64,000 bases of DNA, taken from [Actinomadura] parvosata subsp. kistnae. GTDB taxonomy: Bacteria; Actinomycetota; Actinomycetes; Streptosporangiales; Streptosporangiaceae. The stretch covers positions 806,001 to 870,000 of the forward strand of contig NZ_OOHJ01000018.1 in assembly GCF_900323885.1 (NCBI RefSeq). The letters are read 5' to 3'. The notes beneath the pieces were generated by a model. That model was not told the DNA's origin. It was given only the letters and a program-made list of their open reading frames with translations, and did no database searches. Position numbers and translations under genes: made by a program. Each line of letters opens with the position of its first letter. Position 1 is the stretch's first letter. Shown here one piece after another: positions 52,333-60,488 of the stretch.

Positions 52333-53301
52333 TCACCCAAAGTGATCCCACCCGCGACGCCCGATTTCGCGCCCGTGCACCAGCACGCCCTCCCCCTCGG
52401 CCACCCGGCCCACCACGTGCCAGCCGTCCGGCAGCCGCACGTCCGCCGGGAACGCCGCCGCCAGAGCGTGATCCTCGCCACCCGCGAGCACCCACTCCAG
52501 GGGGTCGGCCCCCAGCTCCTTGGCCGCCGCCACCACCGGCTCGCCCACGGGGAACGCCTCGGGGTCCAGCTCCACGCGTACGCCGCTGGCCTCGGCGACG
52601 TGCCCGAGGTCCTGCAGCAGCCCGTCGCTGACGTCGAGCATGGCGCTGGCTCCCAGCTCGGCCGCCAGCGGCCCCATCGCGTACGGCGGGCTCGGCGCGC
52701 GGTGCCCGGCCACGGCCTCGGCCAGCAAGGGCGTGTCGGCGGGCACCCCGGCCTCCAGCAGCGCCCAGCCAGCGGCGGCGTAGCCGAGCCGGCCCGCCAC
52801 CGCGACCACGTGCCCGGGCCGGGCGCCGGAGCGCAGCACGGGGGCCCGCCCGGCCAGGTCGCCGAGCGCGGTCACCCCGATGACGACCAGGTCGCAGCGG
52901 GTGACGTCGCCGCCGGCCACGCTCGCGCCTACGGTGGCGCACTCGTCGGCGAAGCCGTCGGTGAGCGCGTCGAGCCAGGTCAGCGGCAGGTCGGCGGGCA
53001 GGCCGAGCCCGACGACGAGCGAGGTGGGGGTGGCGCCCATGGCGGCCACGTCGGCGAGGTTCTGAGCGGCGGCCTTGCGGCCCACGTCGTAGCCGGAGGA
53101 CCAGTCGCGGCGGAAGTGGCGGCCTTCGAGCAGCAGGTCGGTCGAGACGGCCACGCGCCCGTCGGGCGCGGCGATGACGGCGGCGTCGTCACCCGGGCCG
53201 AGCATTACCGCCGCACCTTGGGGCAGACGGGTGGTAATACGATTTACTACACCGAACTCGCCGAGATCTCCGACTGTGATGACGCACCTCCTGACGCACA
53301 C
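52333..53301 (-). CDS. thiL: Thiamine-monophosphate kinase
   Basis: About 322 residues from GTG 53301, or 315 from an ATC at 53280. Motifs: TVGDLGEFGVVNRITTRL; GPGDDAAVIAAPDG; VSTDLLLEGRHFRRDWSSGY; VGRKAAAQNLADVAAMGATP; VGGDV-like SVAGGDVTRCDLVVIGVTAL; MLDVSDGLLQDLGHVAEASG; LAGGEDHALAAAFP. It phosphorylates thiamine monophosphate to the pyrophosphate cofactor. The best ribosome-binding site (AGGAGG, 53292-53287) is 6 nt before an ATC, not an ATG/GTG/TTG, so the true start may be non-canonical. GTG 53301 has no ribosome-binding site. The next possible canonical start would delete the essential N-terminus. Confidence 0.93.
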   Translation of the reverse strand: MCVRRCVITVGDLGEFGVVNRITTRLPQGAAVMLGPGDDAAVIAAPDGRVAVSTDLLLEGRHFRRDWSSGYDVGRKAAAQNLADVAAMGATPTSLVVGLGLPADLPLTWLDALTDGFADECATVGASVAGGDVTRCDLVVIGVTALGDLAGRAPVLRSGARPGHVVAVAGRLGYAAAGWALLEAGVPADTPLLAEAVAGHRAPSPPYAMGPLAAELGASAMLDVSDGLLQDLGHVAEASGVRVELDPEAFPVGEPVVAAAKELGADPLEWVLAGGEDHALAAAFPADVRLPDGWHVVGRVAEGEGVLVHGREIGRRGWDHFG

Positions 53302-53311
53302 AGGGTACGGT
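53302..53311. promoter_or_regulatory. Overlapping divergent -10 elements of thiL and the Lrp-like gene
   Basis: Minus strand TACCCT (53307-53302) points to thiL with a short leader carrying AGGAGG. Plus strand TACGGT (53306-53311) points to the gene at 53349. The two hexamers overlap, so the promoters may compete. Confidence 0.4.
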
Positions 53312-53348
53312 GGGCGTTCGGCGTGATCCAATCGCCCGGGAGGACGTG

Positions 53349-53582
53349 ATGGTGCAGGCCTACATCCTTATCCAGACCGAGGTCGGCAAGGCCGCCGCCG
53401 TGGCCCGCGAGATCTCCGGGATTCCCGGGGTCACTCAAGCGGAAGACGTGACGGGGCCCTACGACGTGATCGTTCGTGCGGAAGCGAGAAACGTCGATGA
53501 GCTGGGCAAGCTCGTCGTCGCCCAGATCCAGGCGGTGAGCGGGATCACGCGTACGCTGACGTGTCCCATCGTTCACATTTGA
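53349..53582 (+). CDS. Stand-alone Lrp/AsnC ligand-binding (RAM) domain protein
   Basis: 77 residues, ATG 53349 after GGGAGGACGTG. MVQAYILIQTEVGKAAAVAR, EISGIPGVTQAEDVTGPYDV, IVRAEARNVDELGKLVVAQI, QAVSGITRTLTCPIVHI. The beta-alpha-beta-beta-alpha-beta RAM fold is complete but there is no DNA-binding helix-turn-helix. Such stand-alone RAM proteins may bind amino acids and modify full-length Lrp regulators; this is inference. It is followed at 14 bp by the DUF3515 gene, probably one transcript. Confidence 0.94.
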   Translation: MVQAYILIQTEVGKAAAVAREISGIPGVTQAEDVTGPYDVIVRAEARNVDELGKLVVAQIQAVSGITRTLTCPIVHI

Positions 53583-53595
53583 AGGTAGTCGTCGC

Positions 53596-54027
53596 ATGCG
53601 TGCCGCCGCCGTCCTGCTCGTTCTCCTGACACTCGCCGGTTGCGGCGGCACCGTACAGGTCGAACCGCCCACCCCTGAGGGCGAGGCGGTGGCGGCCTGC
53701 GACAAGCTGGCCACCCTGCTGCCCCAGACCCTCGACGGTGACGAACGCGGCACGTCCGCGCCCGAGTCGCCGTACGTGGCCGTCTGGGGCTCGGGGACGA
53801 TCGCGTTGCGCTGCGGCGTGCCCCGGCCGGCCAGGATGGCGCCCACCGACACGCTCCAGGAGATCGGCGGCGTGGGGTGGTTCGCCGATCCCGACAAGCC
53901 GGCGCTGTTCACGGCGGTGACCGACACGGCCTACGTGGAGGTCACGGTCGGCGGCGAGCACGTGGCCGCCGAGGTGCTGGCCGACCTGTCCGGGCCGATC
54001 GGGCGGCTCTCACCGCAGGCCGGGTGA
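53596..54027 (+). CDS. DUF3515 family lipoprotein
   Basis: 143 residues. Lipobox at residues 13-16, LAGC, after a short signal MRAAAVLLVLLTL. Mature part: ACDKLATLLPQTLDGDERGT, VAVWGSGTIALRCGVPRPAR, WFADPDKPALFTAVTDTAYV. The layout (two Cys in AACDK and LRCG, then a PALFTAVTD segment) matches actinobacterial DUF3515 proteins, which are found next to ddl as here. Membrane-anchored outer-face protein of unknown function. Its end overlaps the convergent ddl by 18 bp. Confidence 0.9.
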   Translation: MRAAAVLLVLLTLAGCGGTVQVEPPTPEGEAVAACDKLATLLPQTLDGDERGTSAPESPYVAVWGSGTIALRCGVPRPARMAPTDTLQEIGGVGWFADPDKPALFTAVTDTAYVEVTVGGEHVAAEVLADLSGPIGRLSPQAG

Positions 54028-55104
54028 GCGCGACAGCGCGAGCTGGATGAGCCGCTCCACCAGCGCCGGGTACGACAGCCCCGAGGCCGCCCAGAGCTGC
54101 GGCGCCACCGACAACGACGTGAACCCCGGCATCGTGTTGATCTCGTTGAAGATCAGCTTGCCGTCGGCCGTGTAGAAGAAGTCGACCCGCGCGAGCCCCT
54201 CGCACTCCAGCGCCTCGAACGCGCGCACCGCCATCGCCCGCAGCTCCTCCGCCGTCTCCTGCGGGATGTCGGCGGGCACGGTCAGCGACATCTGGTCGGG
54301 GTAGTACTTCGCCTCGAAGTCGAAGAACTCCTGCCCGCCCTCGACCCGCACCTCGCCCGGCAGCGACGCCGCGGCCGGCTCGTCGCCGAGCGACTGCAGC
54401 ACCGCGCACTCGATCTCGCGGCCCACGATCGCGGCCTCGACCAGCACCTTCGGATCGTGCTGGCGGGCGAACTCGACCGCCGACTCCAGCTCGGCCCGGT
54501 CGGACGCCTTGGAGATGCCCTGCGAGGAGCCCGCCCTGGCCGGCTTGACGAACACCGGGTAGCCCAGCTCCTCGGCCTCCTTGAGCACCTGCTCGCGGTT
54601 GAGCCGCCAGTCGCGGTCGCGGATGACGACGTACGGGCCGGTCGGCAGCCCGGCGGCGGCGATCACCGTCTTCATGTACGCCTTGTCCATGCCGACGGCG
54701 CTGGCCAGCACGCCGGAGCCGACGTAGCGCACCCCCGCCATCTCCAGCAGCCCCTGGATCGTGCCGTCTTCGGCGTAGGGCCCGTGCATGACGGGGAACA
54801 CGACGTCGACGGAGCCGAGCTCGACGGGGATGGCGCCGGGATCGTAGGCGACCAGGGAGCCGGAGCCCGAGGGCAGCGCGAGCGCCGCGCCCGTGGTGTC
54901 GACGCTCGGCAGCTCGCCGTCCTCGATGGCGAACCGCTGGTCGGAAGCGGCCAGCACCCACCTGCCGTCCTGGGCGATCCCGATCGGGATCACTTCGTAC
55001 TTGCTCCTGTCGATCGCATCCAGCACGCTGCCCGCGCCCATCAGGGACACGGCGTGCTCGGAATTGCGGCCTCCGAAAACGACGGCGACGCGTGGCTTGC
55101 TCAT
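54010..55104 (-). CDS. ddl: D-alanine--D-alanine ligase
   Basis: 364 residues, ATG 55104. MSKPRVAVVFGGRNSEHAVS (signature 1); PVMHGPYAEDGTIQGLLEMA; ATP-grasp MDKAYMKTVIAAAGLPTGPY, VFVKPARAGSSQGISKASDR; GREIECAVLQSLG; signature 2 ARVDFFYTADGKLIFNEINT, MPGFT. It joins two D-Ala for the peptidoglycan stem. The phenotype for vancomycin depends on the omega-loop (KYYPDQ here, the Tyr form typical of D-Ala-D-Ala ligases). It is downstream of gpsA and plsC on the same strand, spaced 64 bp from gpsA. Confidence 0.97.
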   Translation of the reverse strand: MSKPRVAVVFGGRNSEHAVSLMGAGSVLDAIDRSKYEVIPIGIAQDGRWVLAASDQRFAIEDGELPSVDTTGAALALPSGSGSLVAYDPGAIPVELGSVDVVFPVMHGPYAEDGTIQGLLEMAGVRYVGSGVLASAVGMDKAYMKTVIAAAGLPTGPYVVIRDRDWRLNREQVLKEAEELGYPVFVKPARAGSSQGISKASDRAELESAVEFARQHDPKVLVEAAIVGREIECAVLQSLGDEPAAASLPGEVRVEGGQEFFDFEAKYYPDQMSLTVPADIPQETAEELRAMAVRAFEALECEGLARVDFFYTADGKLIFNEINTMPGFTSLSVAPQLWAASGLSYPALVERLIQLALSRSPGLR

Positions 55105-55168
55105 GGTGTCCGAATCTACCGGGGTGTCCCTGTCACAGCGAGCCGAGCACGCCGTATTCAGGTCATTC

Positions 55169-56179
55169 TCACACGCCGTACCGCTCCGGCTTGGGTGAGC
55201 GGGACATGAGGAGCATGCCGGCCTCCGACGGGGACATGCCGTCGTGGACGACGCCGACGACCACTTCGGTGATCGGCATCTCGACGTCGTGCTTCCTGGC
55301 CAGCTCCAGCACCGACTCGCAGGACTTCACGCCTTCCGCGGTCTGCTTGGTGACCGCGATGACCTCGGCGAGCGTCATGCCGCGGCCCAGGTTCTCGCCG
55401 AACGTGCGGTTGCGCGACAGCGGCGACGTGCACGTGGCGACGAGGTCGCCCATGCCGGCCAGGCCCGCGAACGTGTGCGCGTCGGCCCCGAGCGCGGCTC
55501 CCAGGCGGGAGATCTCGGCCAGACCCCTGGTGATGAGCATGGCGCTGACGTTGTCGCCCATGCCCATGCCGGCGGAGACGCCGACGGCCAGGGCGATGAC
55601 GTTCTTGACCGCGCCGCCCAGCTCGACCCCGATCACGTCGGGGTTGGTGTAGGGGCGGAACCACGGCGGCAGGTGGCAGATCGCCTGCAGCCGCTCGGCC
55701 ACCGACAGGTCCGTGCAGGCCACGACGGTGGCGGCGGGCTGGCGGGCGGCGATCTCGGGCACCAGGTTCGGGCCGGAGACGACCGCGACGCGCTCCTCCG
55801 GCACCCCGACCACCTCGCGGATGACCTCGCTCATCCGCTTCGTGGTGCCCACCTCGATGCCCTTCATCAGGCTGACGAGCACCGCCCGCTCGGGGATGAG
55901 GTCGCGCCAGGCGGTCAGGTTGGCGCGCAACGTCTGGGACGGTACGGCGAGCACGACGAACTCGGCCCCGTCGAGCGCCTCGGCGGGATCGGTCGTGGCC
56001 CGCAGCCCGGCCGGCAACGTCACGCCGGGCAGGTAGTCGGCGTTGGCGTGGTCGCGGTTGATCGCGTCGACCACCTCCTGCCTGCGGCCCCACAGCGTGG
56101 TCTCGCTGCCGGCCTCCGCCAGGACCATCGCGAACGTGGTGCCCCACGAGCCCGCGCCGAAAACGGCCACCTTCGTCAT
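55169..56179 (-). CDS. gpsA: Glycerol-3-phosphate dehydrogenase [NAD(P)+]
   Basis: 336 residues from ATG 56179 (MTKVAVFGAGSWGTTFAMVL, the NAD(P)-binding motif GxGxWG). Then FVVLAVPSQTLR, VSLMKGIEVGTTKRMSEVIR, SGPNLVPEIA, GVELGGAVKNVIALAVGVSA with the catalytic Lys (VKN), TFAGLAGMGDLVATCTSPLS, SRNRTFGENLGRG. It reduces dihydroxyacetone phosphate to sn-glycerol 3-phosphate for phospholipids. It follows plsC, 4 bp away on the same strand, linking glycerol phosphate supply with acylation. Confidence 0.97.
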   Translation of the reverse strand: MTKVAVFGAGSWGTTFAMVLAEAGSETTLWGRRQEVVDAINRDHANADYLPGVTLPAGLRATTDPAEALDGAEFVVLAVPSQTLRANLTAWRDLIPERAVLVSLMKGIEVGTTKRMSEVIREVVGVPEERVAVVSGPNLVPEIAARQPAATVVACTDLSVAERLQAICHLPPWFRPYTNPDVIGVELGGAVKNVIALAVGVSAGMGMGDNVSAMLITRGLAEISRLGAALGADAHTFAGLAGMGDLVATCTSPLSRNRTFGENLGRGMTLAEVIAVTKQTAEGVKSCESVLELARKHDVEMPITEVVVGVVHDGMSPSEAGMLLMSRSPKPERYGV

Positions 56180-56183
56180 TCGA

Positions 56184-56894
56184 TCACCGTCCGGCCGGGT
56201 CGTAGGGAGTCGCCGGCGCCTTCTCGCCGCGCAGCTCGGCGAGCTGCACGGTGATCGCGGCCATGATGTCGGCCGTGGCCTCGCGCAGCACGTCGGCGTG
56301 CATCGGCTTGCCCGCGTACTTGGACAGGTCCACAGGCGGCCCCACGCTGACGCGGAACGTCTTGCGCGGGAACAACCTGGGCTTCTTCTCACCGTACGGC
56401 AGCAGCTCCTGTGCTCCCCAGTGCGCCACCGGGATGACGGTCGCGCCGCTCTCCAGCGCCAGCCGGGCCGCGCCCGTCTTGCCCACCATGGGCCACAGGT
56501 CCGGATCGCGGGTGCAGGTGCCCTCCGGGTAGAACAGGATCGCGCACCCGTCGTCGAGCCGCTGCGCGGAGATGCGCAGCGACTTGGCCGCCTCGCTGCT
56601 GCCCCGCTCGACCGGGATCGCCAGCAGCCCCGTCACGGCCCGCCCCAGGAACGGCACCCTGAACAGTCCCGACTTGGCGAGGATGACCGGCCAGCGGCCG
56701 TTGTTGTAGAGGAAGTGCGACAGCAGGACGGGGTCGGTCCACGACAGGTGGTTGGCCGCGATGATCACGCCGCCGGTCCGCGGGATGCGCTCCCCGTGCC
56801 GCCAGTCGCGCTTGACCAGGAGCCGCGACAGCGGCTTGACCACGGCGACGGCGAAGCTCTCCCAGAAACGCGACGGTCGCGTGGGGCGGCTCAT
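56184..56894 (-). CDS. 1-acylglycerol-3-phosphate O-acyltransferase (PlsC family)
   Basis: 236 residues from ATG 56894. HX4D motif IIAANHLSWTDPVLLSHFLY; RVPFLGRAVTGLLAIPVERG; FYPEGTCTRDPDLWPMVGKT (the glycerolipid-binding EGT motif); ARLALESGATVIPVAHWGAQ. It makes phosphatidic acid at the membrane. The 4-bp gap to gpsA indicates an operon (plsC-gpsA-ddl). It is divergent from cofC, an association frequently seen in actinobacteria. Acyl-chain preference is unknown. Confidence 0.94.
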   Translation of the reverse strand: MSRPTRPSRFWESFAVAVVKPLSRLLVKRDWRHGERIPRTGGVIIAANHLSWTDPVLLSHFLYNNGRWPVILAKSGLFRVPFLGRAVTGLLAIPVERGSSEAAKSLRISAQRLDDGCAILFYPEGTCTRDPDLWPMVGKTGAARLALESGATVIPVAHWGAQELLPYGEKKPRLFPRKTFRVSVGPPVDLSKYAGKPMHADVLREATADIMAAITVQLAELRGEKAPATPYDPAGR

Positions 56895-56974
56895 GCTTCC
56901 TCCAACACGGTACGGGGATGCGCCCAAGTCTCCCGGTTGGCCACGCGGGATGTCGAGGCGGGATGCTTAACCCT

Positions 56975-57628
56975 ATGAGCATCCGCTGGTCCTTGGTCAT
57001 TCCGGTGAAGACGCTGGTCGCGGCGAAGACCCGGCTGGCCGCCGCGACGGGCCCGCACCGCACCCGCCTGGCCGTGGCGGTGGCCAGTGACACCGTGGCG
57101 GCGGCGCTGGCGTGCCCGCCGGTCGCCCGGGTGATCGTGGTGACCGCCGACCCGGCCGCCGCCGGGCCGCTGGCCGCGCTGGGCGCCGACGTGGTGCCCG
57201 ACCCCGACCGGGGCCTGAACACCGCGCTGCGCACGGGGGCCGCCCACGCCGTCCGGGTGGCGCCGGGCGACGCGGTGGGCGCGCTCCAGGCCGACCTGCC
57301 CGCCCTGCGGCCGGCCGAGCTGGCGGTGGCGCTGGCGGCGGCGGCCGAGTTCGACCAGTCCTTCGTGCCGGACGCGCTCGACGTCGGCACCACCTTCTAC
57401 GGGGTACGGCCGGGCACGCCGTTCACGCCCCGCTTCGGCGGGGAGTCGCGGGCCAAGCACCTGTCCGGCGGGGCCAAGGAGCTGTGCGTGCCGGGCATCG
57501 ACTCGGTGCGCCGCGACGTGGACACCCCCGACGACCTGCGCGCGGCCATCGCGCTGGGCCTGGGGCGGCACACGGCGGCGGTGGTCGCCGAGCTGTGGCC
57601 GGACGCCGGCATCACCCCGCCCGCCTGA
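56975..57628 (+). CDS. cofC: 2-phospho-L-lactate (phosphoenolpyruvate) guanylyltransferase
   Basis: 217 residues from ATG 56975 (MSIRWSLVIPVKTLVAAKTR, with the nucleotide-binding PVK-x-x-x-x-AKxRL). Then VARVIVVTADPAAAGPLAAL, GLNTALRTGAA, GALQADLPALRPAELAVAL, and C-terminal PRFGGESRAKHLSGGAKELC, GIDSVRRDVDTPDDLRAAIA. It activates phospholactate or phosphoenolpyruvate with GTP for coenzyme F420. An F420-producing actinomycete is implied. Other F420 genes (fbiA, fbiB, fbiC) are not in the window. Its end overlaps the convergent MFS gene by 17 bp. Confidence 0.94.
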   Translation: MSIRWSLVIPVKTLVAAKTRLAAATGPHRTRLAVAVASDTVAAALACPPVARVIVVTADPAAAGPLAALGADVVPDPDRGLNTALRTGAAHAVRVAPGDAVGALQADLPALRPAELAVALAAAAEFDQSFVPDALDVGTTFYGVRPGTPFTPRFGGESRAKHLSGGAKELCVPGIDSVRRDVDTPDDLRAAIALGLGRHTAAVVAELWPDAGITPPA

Positions 57629-58871
57629 TCGAGGGGGCGGTGACGATCGCGAGGTACGACAGCGCGAGCAGCGCCACCCCCACCGCGAAAACCCCGTAGC
57701 CGCCCAGCCATTCCCCCAGCACGCCGCCCGCCAGCCCGCCCAGCGGCGTCGTGCCCCACATCAGGAAGCGCATGCTGGCGTTCACCCGGCCCAGGAGGTG
57801 CCCGGGGGTGATGCGCTGCCGGTGGCTGAGCTGGGCCACGTTGAAGACCACCCCGGCGGCGCCCGCCAGGGCCGCGGCGACGGGGAAGAGCAGCAGCCGC
57901 CACCCGGGCCCGGTGGCCAGGGCGGGGAGCTGGAGGAGCACGACGAGCGCCGCGGAGCCGTACAAGGTGGGGCCGACGCCGTGGCGGCTCGTCACCCGGG
58001 CCACCAGCATCGCCCCCGCCAGGGCGCCGACGGCCGACGCCGACAGCAGCAGGCCGTAGGTGGTGGCGCTGACGCGCAGGTGGACGACGAGGTAGAGCGG
58101 GTAGCCGACGGCGCAGACGCCGAGCGCGACGCGGGTGAGCGCCCCGCCCAGCGCGACCCGGCTCAGCACCGGCTCCCTGATCACGAACGTGACGCCCTCG
58201 CGGACGTCCGCCCAGAGCCGCCCTCTCTCCGCCGGCGCGGGCCGCTCGTCCGCCCGCACGCCCGACAGCAGCAGCCCCGAGGCGAGGTAGCCCGCCGCGT
58301 CGGCCAGCAACGCGACCGGGGCGGTCAGCGCGCCCACCAGCCAGCCGCCCGCCGCCGGGCCCGCCAGCACGCTCACCTGCCGGGTCGCCTCCAGGCGGCC
58401 GTTGGCCCGTTCGAGCTGCTCCGGGGGCACGACCGCCGGTAGGAAGCTCATGTGGGCCACGTCGAAGAACACGGCGCCCACGCCGAGCACGAGCGCGACC
58501 GCGTACAGGTGCGGCAGGGTGAGCACGCCCAGCCAGGCGGCGGCGGGCACGGTGAGCAGGACCGCGCCCCTGACCAGGTCGGCCCGGACCAGGATGGGGC
58601 GGCGGCGCAGCCGGTCCACCCAGACGCCGGCGGGCAGGCCGATCAGGAGGAACGCGGCGGACTGCACGGCCGTCAGGAGGCCGAGCTGGAACGGGCTCGC
58701 CCGCAGCGTGAGCACGGCGGTCAGCGGAAGGGCGACGATCGTGATCTGGGTGCCGAAGCCGGAGATCCCGTTCGACCAGACCATGCGCCCGAAGCCGGAG
58801 ATTCCGCACGGCCGCAGCATGAGGATCCCGCTCGACCGCGCCGTGCGTCCGACGCTCCCCCGGGGACCCAT
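57612..58871 (-). CDS. MFS transporter (EntS-like exporter)
   Basis: 419 residues if ATG 58871 is used; ATG 58784 (MVWSNGISGFGTQITIVALP) fits the usual family start better and would give 390 residues. The extra 29 N-terminal residues repeat the phrase GISGFG and have no ribosome-binding site. Twelve helices, PLTAVLTLRASPFQLGLLTA, PAGVWVDRLRRRPILVRADL, GRLEATRQVSVLAGPAAGGW are typical of the enterobactin-exporter-like (EntS/tetronasin-type) MFS group. The export substrate is unknown. It overlaps cofC by 17 bp at the 3' end. Confidence 0.9.
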   Translation of the reverse strand: MGPRGSVGRTARSSGILMLRPCGISGFGRMVWSNGISGFGTQITIVALPLTAVLTLRASPFQLGLLTAVQSAAFLLIGLPAGVWVDRLRRRPILVRADLVRGAVLLTVPAAAWLGVLTLPHLYAVALVLGVGAVFFDVAHMSFLPAVVPPEQLERANGRLEATRQVSVLAGPAAGGWLVGALTAPVALLADAAGYLASGLLLSGVRADERPAPAERGRLWADVREGVTFVIREPVLSRVALGGALTRVALGVCAVGYPLYLVVHLRVSATTYGLLLSASAVGALAGAMLVARVTSRHGVGPTLYGSAALVVLLQLPALATGPGWRLLLFPVAAALAGAAGVVFNVAQLSHRQRITPGHLLGRVNASMRFLMWGTTPLGGLAGGVLGEWLGGYGVFAVGVALLALSYLAIVTAPSIRRAG

Positions 58872-58923
58872 GCCGCGATCGTGCGTGCTCGTCCGCGCGG
58901 GGGCAACCGATTACGCTGGACGC

Positions 58924-59142
58924 GTGCAAGGGACCGTACGGAGTTTCGACGAGGCCACGCGCTCGGGCACGGTGTTCCTCGACGACGGCAGCGTGCTGGA
59001 GTTCGGCACCGCGGCCTTCGACGCGGGGCCGCTGCGGCTGCTGCGCACGGGGCAGCGGGTCAATCTCGGGATGTCCGGCGGGCGTGTCGCCTATGTCACG
59101 CTGTCCACGTTTCCGGTGCCCGGAGAATTTCAAAACACGTGA
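58924..59142 (+). CDS. Small cold-shock-like (OB-fold) protein
   Basis: 72 residues from GTG 58924: MQGTVRSFDEATRSGTVFLD, DGSVLEFGTAAFDAGPLRLL, RTGQRVNLGMSGGRVAYVTL. The start GTVRSFDEATRSGTVFLDDG resembles the cold-shock domain (KGTVKWFNAEKGFGFI) without the aromatic RNP motifs, so nucleic-acid binding is unsure. TACGCT (58912-58917) lies 6 nt before the GTG, indicating a leaderless transcript. It shares a terminator hairpin with the convergent HU gene. Conserved small actinobacterial protein near HU; function unknown. Confidence 0.75.
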   Translation: MQGTVRSFDEATRSGTVFLDDGSVLEFGTAAFDAGPLRLLRTGQRVNLGMSGGRVAYVTLSTFPVPGEFQNT

Positions 59143-59149
59143 CAAACGT

Positions 59150-59175
59150 CACGCCCGGGCCGGGGCCCGGGCGTG
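59150..59175. terminator. Terminator between the small OB-fold gene and the HU gene
   Basis: CACGCCCGGGC (59150-59160), CGGG loop, GCCCGGGCGTG (59165-59175); 11-bp perfect stem 8 bp after the stop of the upstream gene and 22 bp from the convergent HU stop. Confidence 0.85.
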
Positions 59176-59197
59176 CTGGTTCATCCGTCGGCCGGAT

Positions 59198-59497
59198 TTA
59201 TTTCTTTTTGCCGATCTTCTTGCCGCCCTCGTTCACCAGATCCTTGAAATCGGATCCGGGACGGAACTTGGGCGCCCAGCTCTCCGCGACGTTGATTTCC
59301 GCGCCGGTCGACGGGTTGCGTGCCGTGCGAGCGGGCTTGTTCACCATCTCGAACGCGCCGAAGCCCGTGATCGAGACCTTGTCGCCGCTGGCCACGGCTT
59401 TCTGGATGGCGTCGATGACCGCGTTGACGGCCTCCGTGGCCGTCTTCCTGTCGCCCACCCGATCCGCGATGGCCTCGACGAGTTCTCGCTTGTTCAT
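59198..59497 (-). CDS. HU-family DNA-binding protein
   Basis: 99 residues, ATG 59497 (MNKRELVEAIADRVGDRKTA). Signature GFGAFEMVNKPARTARNPST, with the DNA-intercalating Pro in RNPSTG; C-terminal FKDLVNEGGKKIGKKK is a short basic tail, not the long lysine-rich tail of actinobacterial HupS/HupB, so it is the HupA-type. It bends and compacts DNA. It is the next gene downstream of a 103-residue hypothetical gene (100-bp gap) and of leuD/leuC on the same strand, a conserved order. Confidence 0.97.
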   Translation of the reverse strand: MNKRELVEAIADRVGDRKTATEAVNAVIDAIQKAVASGDKVSITGFGAFEMVNKPARTARNPSTGAEINVAESWAPKFRPGSDFKDLVNEGGKKIGKKK

Positions 59498-59596
59498 GAA
59501 AGTCCTGCTCCCCCAGTTACGGCTCGGGGTTCCAGCTCACGACTTCGACGTAGAAACCCCTTACGCGCTCGAAAGTAGGCGGGATCGCGAGGGAAC

Positions 59597-59908
59597 TCAA
59601 TCACCCGGCGTGTTTTTCCGCTCGCGTGGCGTGTCGGGCGGCTCCTGCGCGGCCCCGGAAACGGACCCGCGCGGGGGCTCGTGCGGGGGCTCGTGCGGGG
59701 GCTCGTGCGGGGGCTCGTCGAGGGCGGCCAGAAACGCGTCGAGGCGGGCCGCGGCCCTTTCCGGGTCCCGCTTGGCCAGGTCGCAGATCGACAGGTAGCG
59801 GCGGGCGTGGCGCTCCTTGTCGGCGGCGGGCAGCATGCGGACGCGGCGGTGCGCATCGCGCAACCGCCGCGCCAGTTCGTCGTCCTCTAGACGGTCGTCG
59901 GCAGCCAT
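59597..59908 (-). CDS. Hypothetical protein with an EPPH repeat
   Basis: 103 residues, ATG 59908. Begins MAADDRLEDDELARRLRDAH, RRVRMLPAADKERHARRYLS, ICDLAKRDPERAAARLDAFL: a helical region that resembles small actinobacterial proteins downstream of leuD. It ends in a Pro/Glu/His tail EPPHEPPHEPPHEPPRG from four 12-bp repeats. It overlaps the end of leuD by 22 bp, so its translation is probably coupled. Function unknown. Confidence 0.75.
   Translation of the reverse strand: MAADDRLEDDELARRLRDAHRRVRMLPAADKERHARRYLSICDLAKRDPERAAARLDAFLAALDEPPHEPPHEPPHEPPRGSVSGAAQEPPDTPRERKNTPGD
59673..59720. repeat. 12-bp tandem repeat, four copies
   Basis: GGGGGCTCGTGC at 59673, 59685 and 59697, and GGGGGCTCGTCG at 59709. 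It encodes EPPH repeats on the minus strand; the copy number is likely variable between strains. Confidence 0.95.
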
Positions 59909-60474
59909 GGCTGCCGACCATTCTCGTACGTGGCCACGTCGTCGGCGTGACGCAGGGTCAGCCCGATGTCGTCGAGGCCCTCCATCAGCCGCCAGCGGGT
60001 GTAGTCGTCGATCTCGAAGGGCACGACCTCATCGGCCCAGCGGACCTGGCGTTCGACCAGGTCGACGGTCACTTCCAGCTTCGGCTCCGCCTCGACGGCG
60101 GCCTGCAGGGCCTCGACCTTGTCGCCGGGCAGGACGACCGGCAGCAGGCCCATCTTGGTGGAGTTGTTGCGGAAGATGTCGCCGAAGCGGGCCGCGATCA
60201 CGACGCGGAACCCGTACTGCTGCAGCGCCCACACGGCGTGCTCGCGGGAGGAGCCGGTGCCGAAGTCGGGGCCGGAGACCAGGATCGAGCCGCCCTCGTA
60301 GGAGGGGTCGTTCAGGACGAACGTCGGGTCCTCCCGCCAGGCGGCGAACAGGCCCTTCTCGAAGCCGGTGCGGCTGACCTGCTTGAGCCAGACGGCCGGG
60401 ATGATCTGGTCGGTGTCGACGTTGCTGCGGCGCAGCGGCACCGCCGTACCGGTGTGGGTGGTGAAGGCTTCCAT
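59887..60474 (-). CDS. leuD: 3-isopropylmalate dehydratase small subunit
   Basis: 195 residues, ATG 60474. MEAFTTHTGTAVPLRRSNVD, TDQIIPAVWLKQVSRTGFEK; swivel-domain GPDFGTGSSREHAVWALQQY, and RNNSTKMGLLPVVL. Pairs with LeuC to isomerise 2- and 3-isopropylmalate in leucine synthesis. It lies 14 bp downstream of leuC, one operon. The stop overlaps the small hypothetical gene. Confidence 0.97.
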   Translation of the reverse strand: MEAFTTHTGTAVPLRRSNVDTDQIIPAVWLKQVSRTGFEKGLFAAWREDPTFVLNDPSYEGGSILVSGPDFGTGSSREHAVWALQQYGFRVVIAARFGDIFRNNSTKMGLLPVVLPGDKVEALQAAVEAEPKLEVTVDLVERQVRWADEVVPFEIDDYTRWRLMEGLDDIGLTLRHADDVATYENGRQPWLPTTV

Positions 60475-60488
60475 GGAACGGGTCTCCC

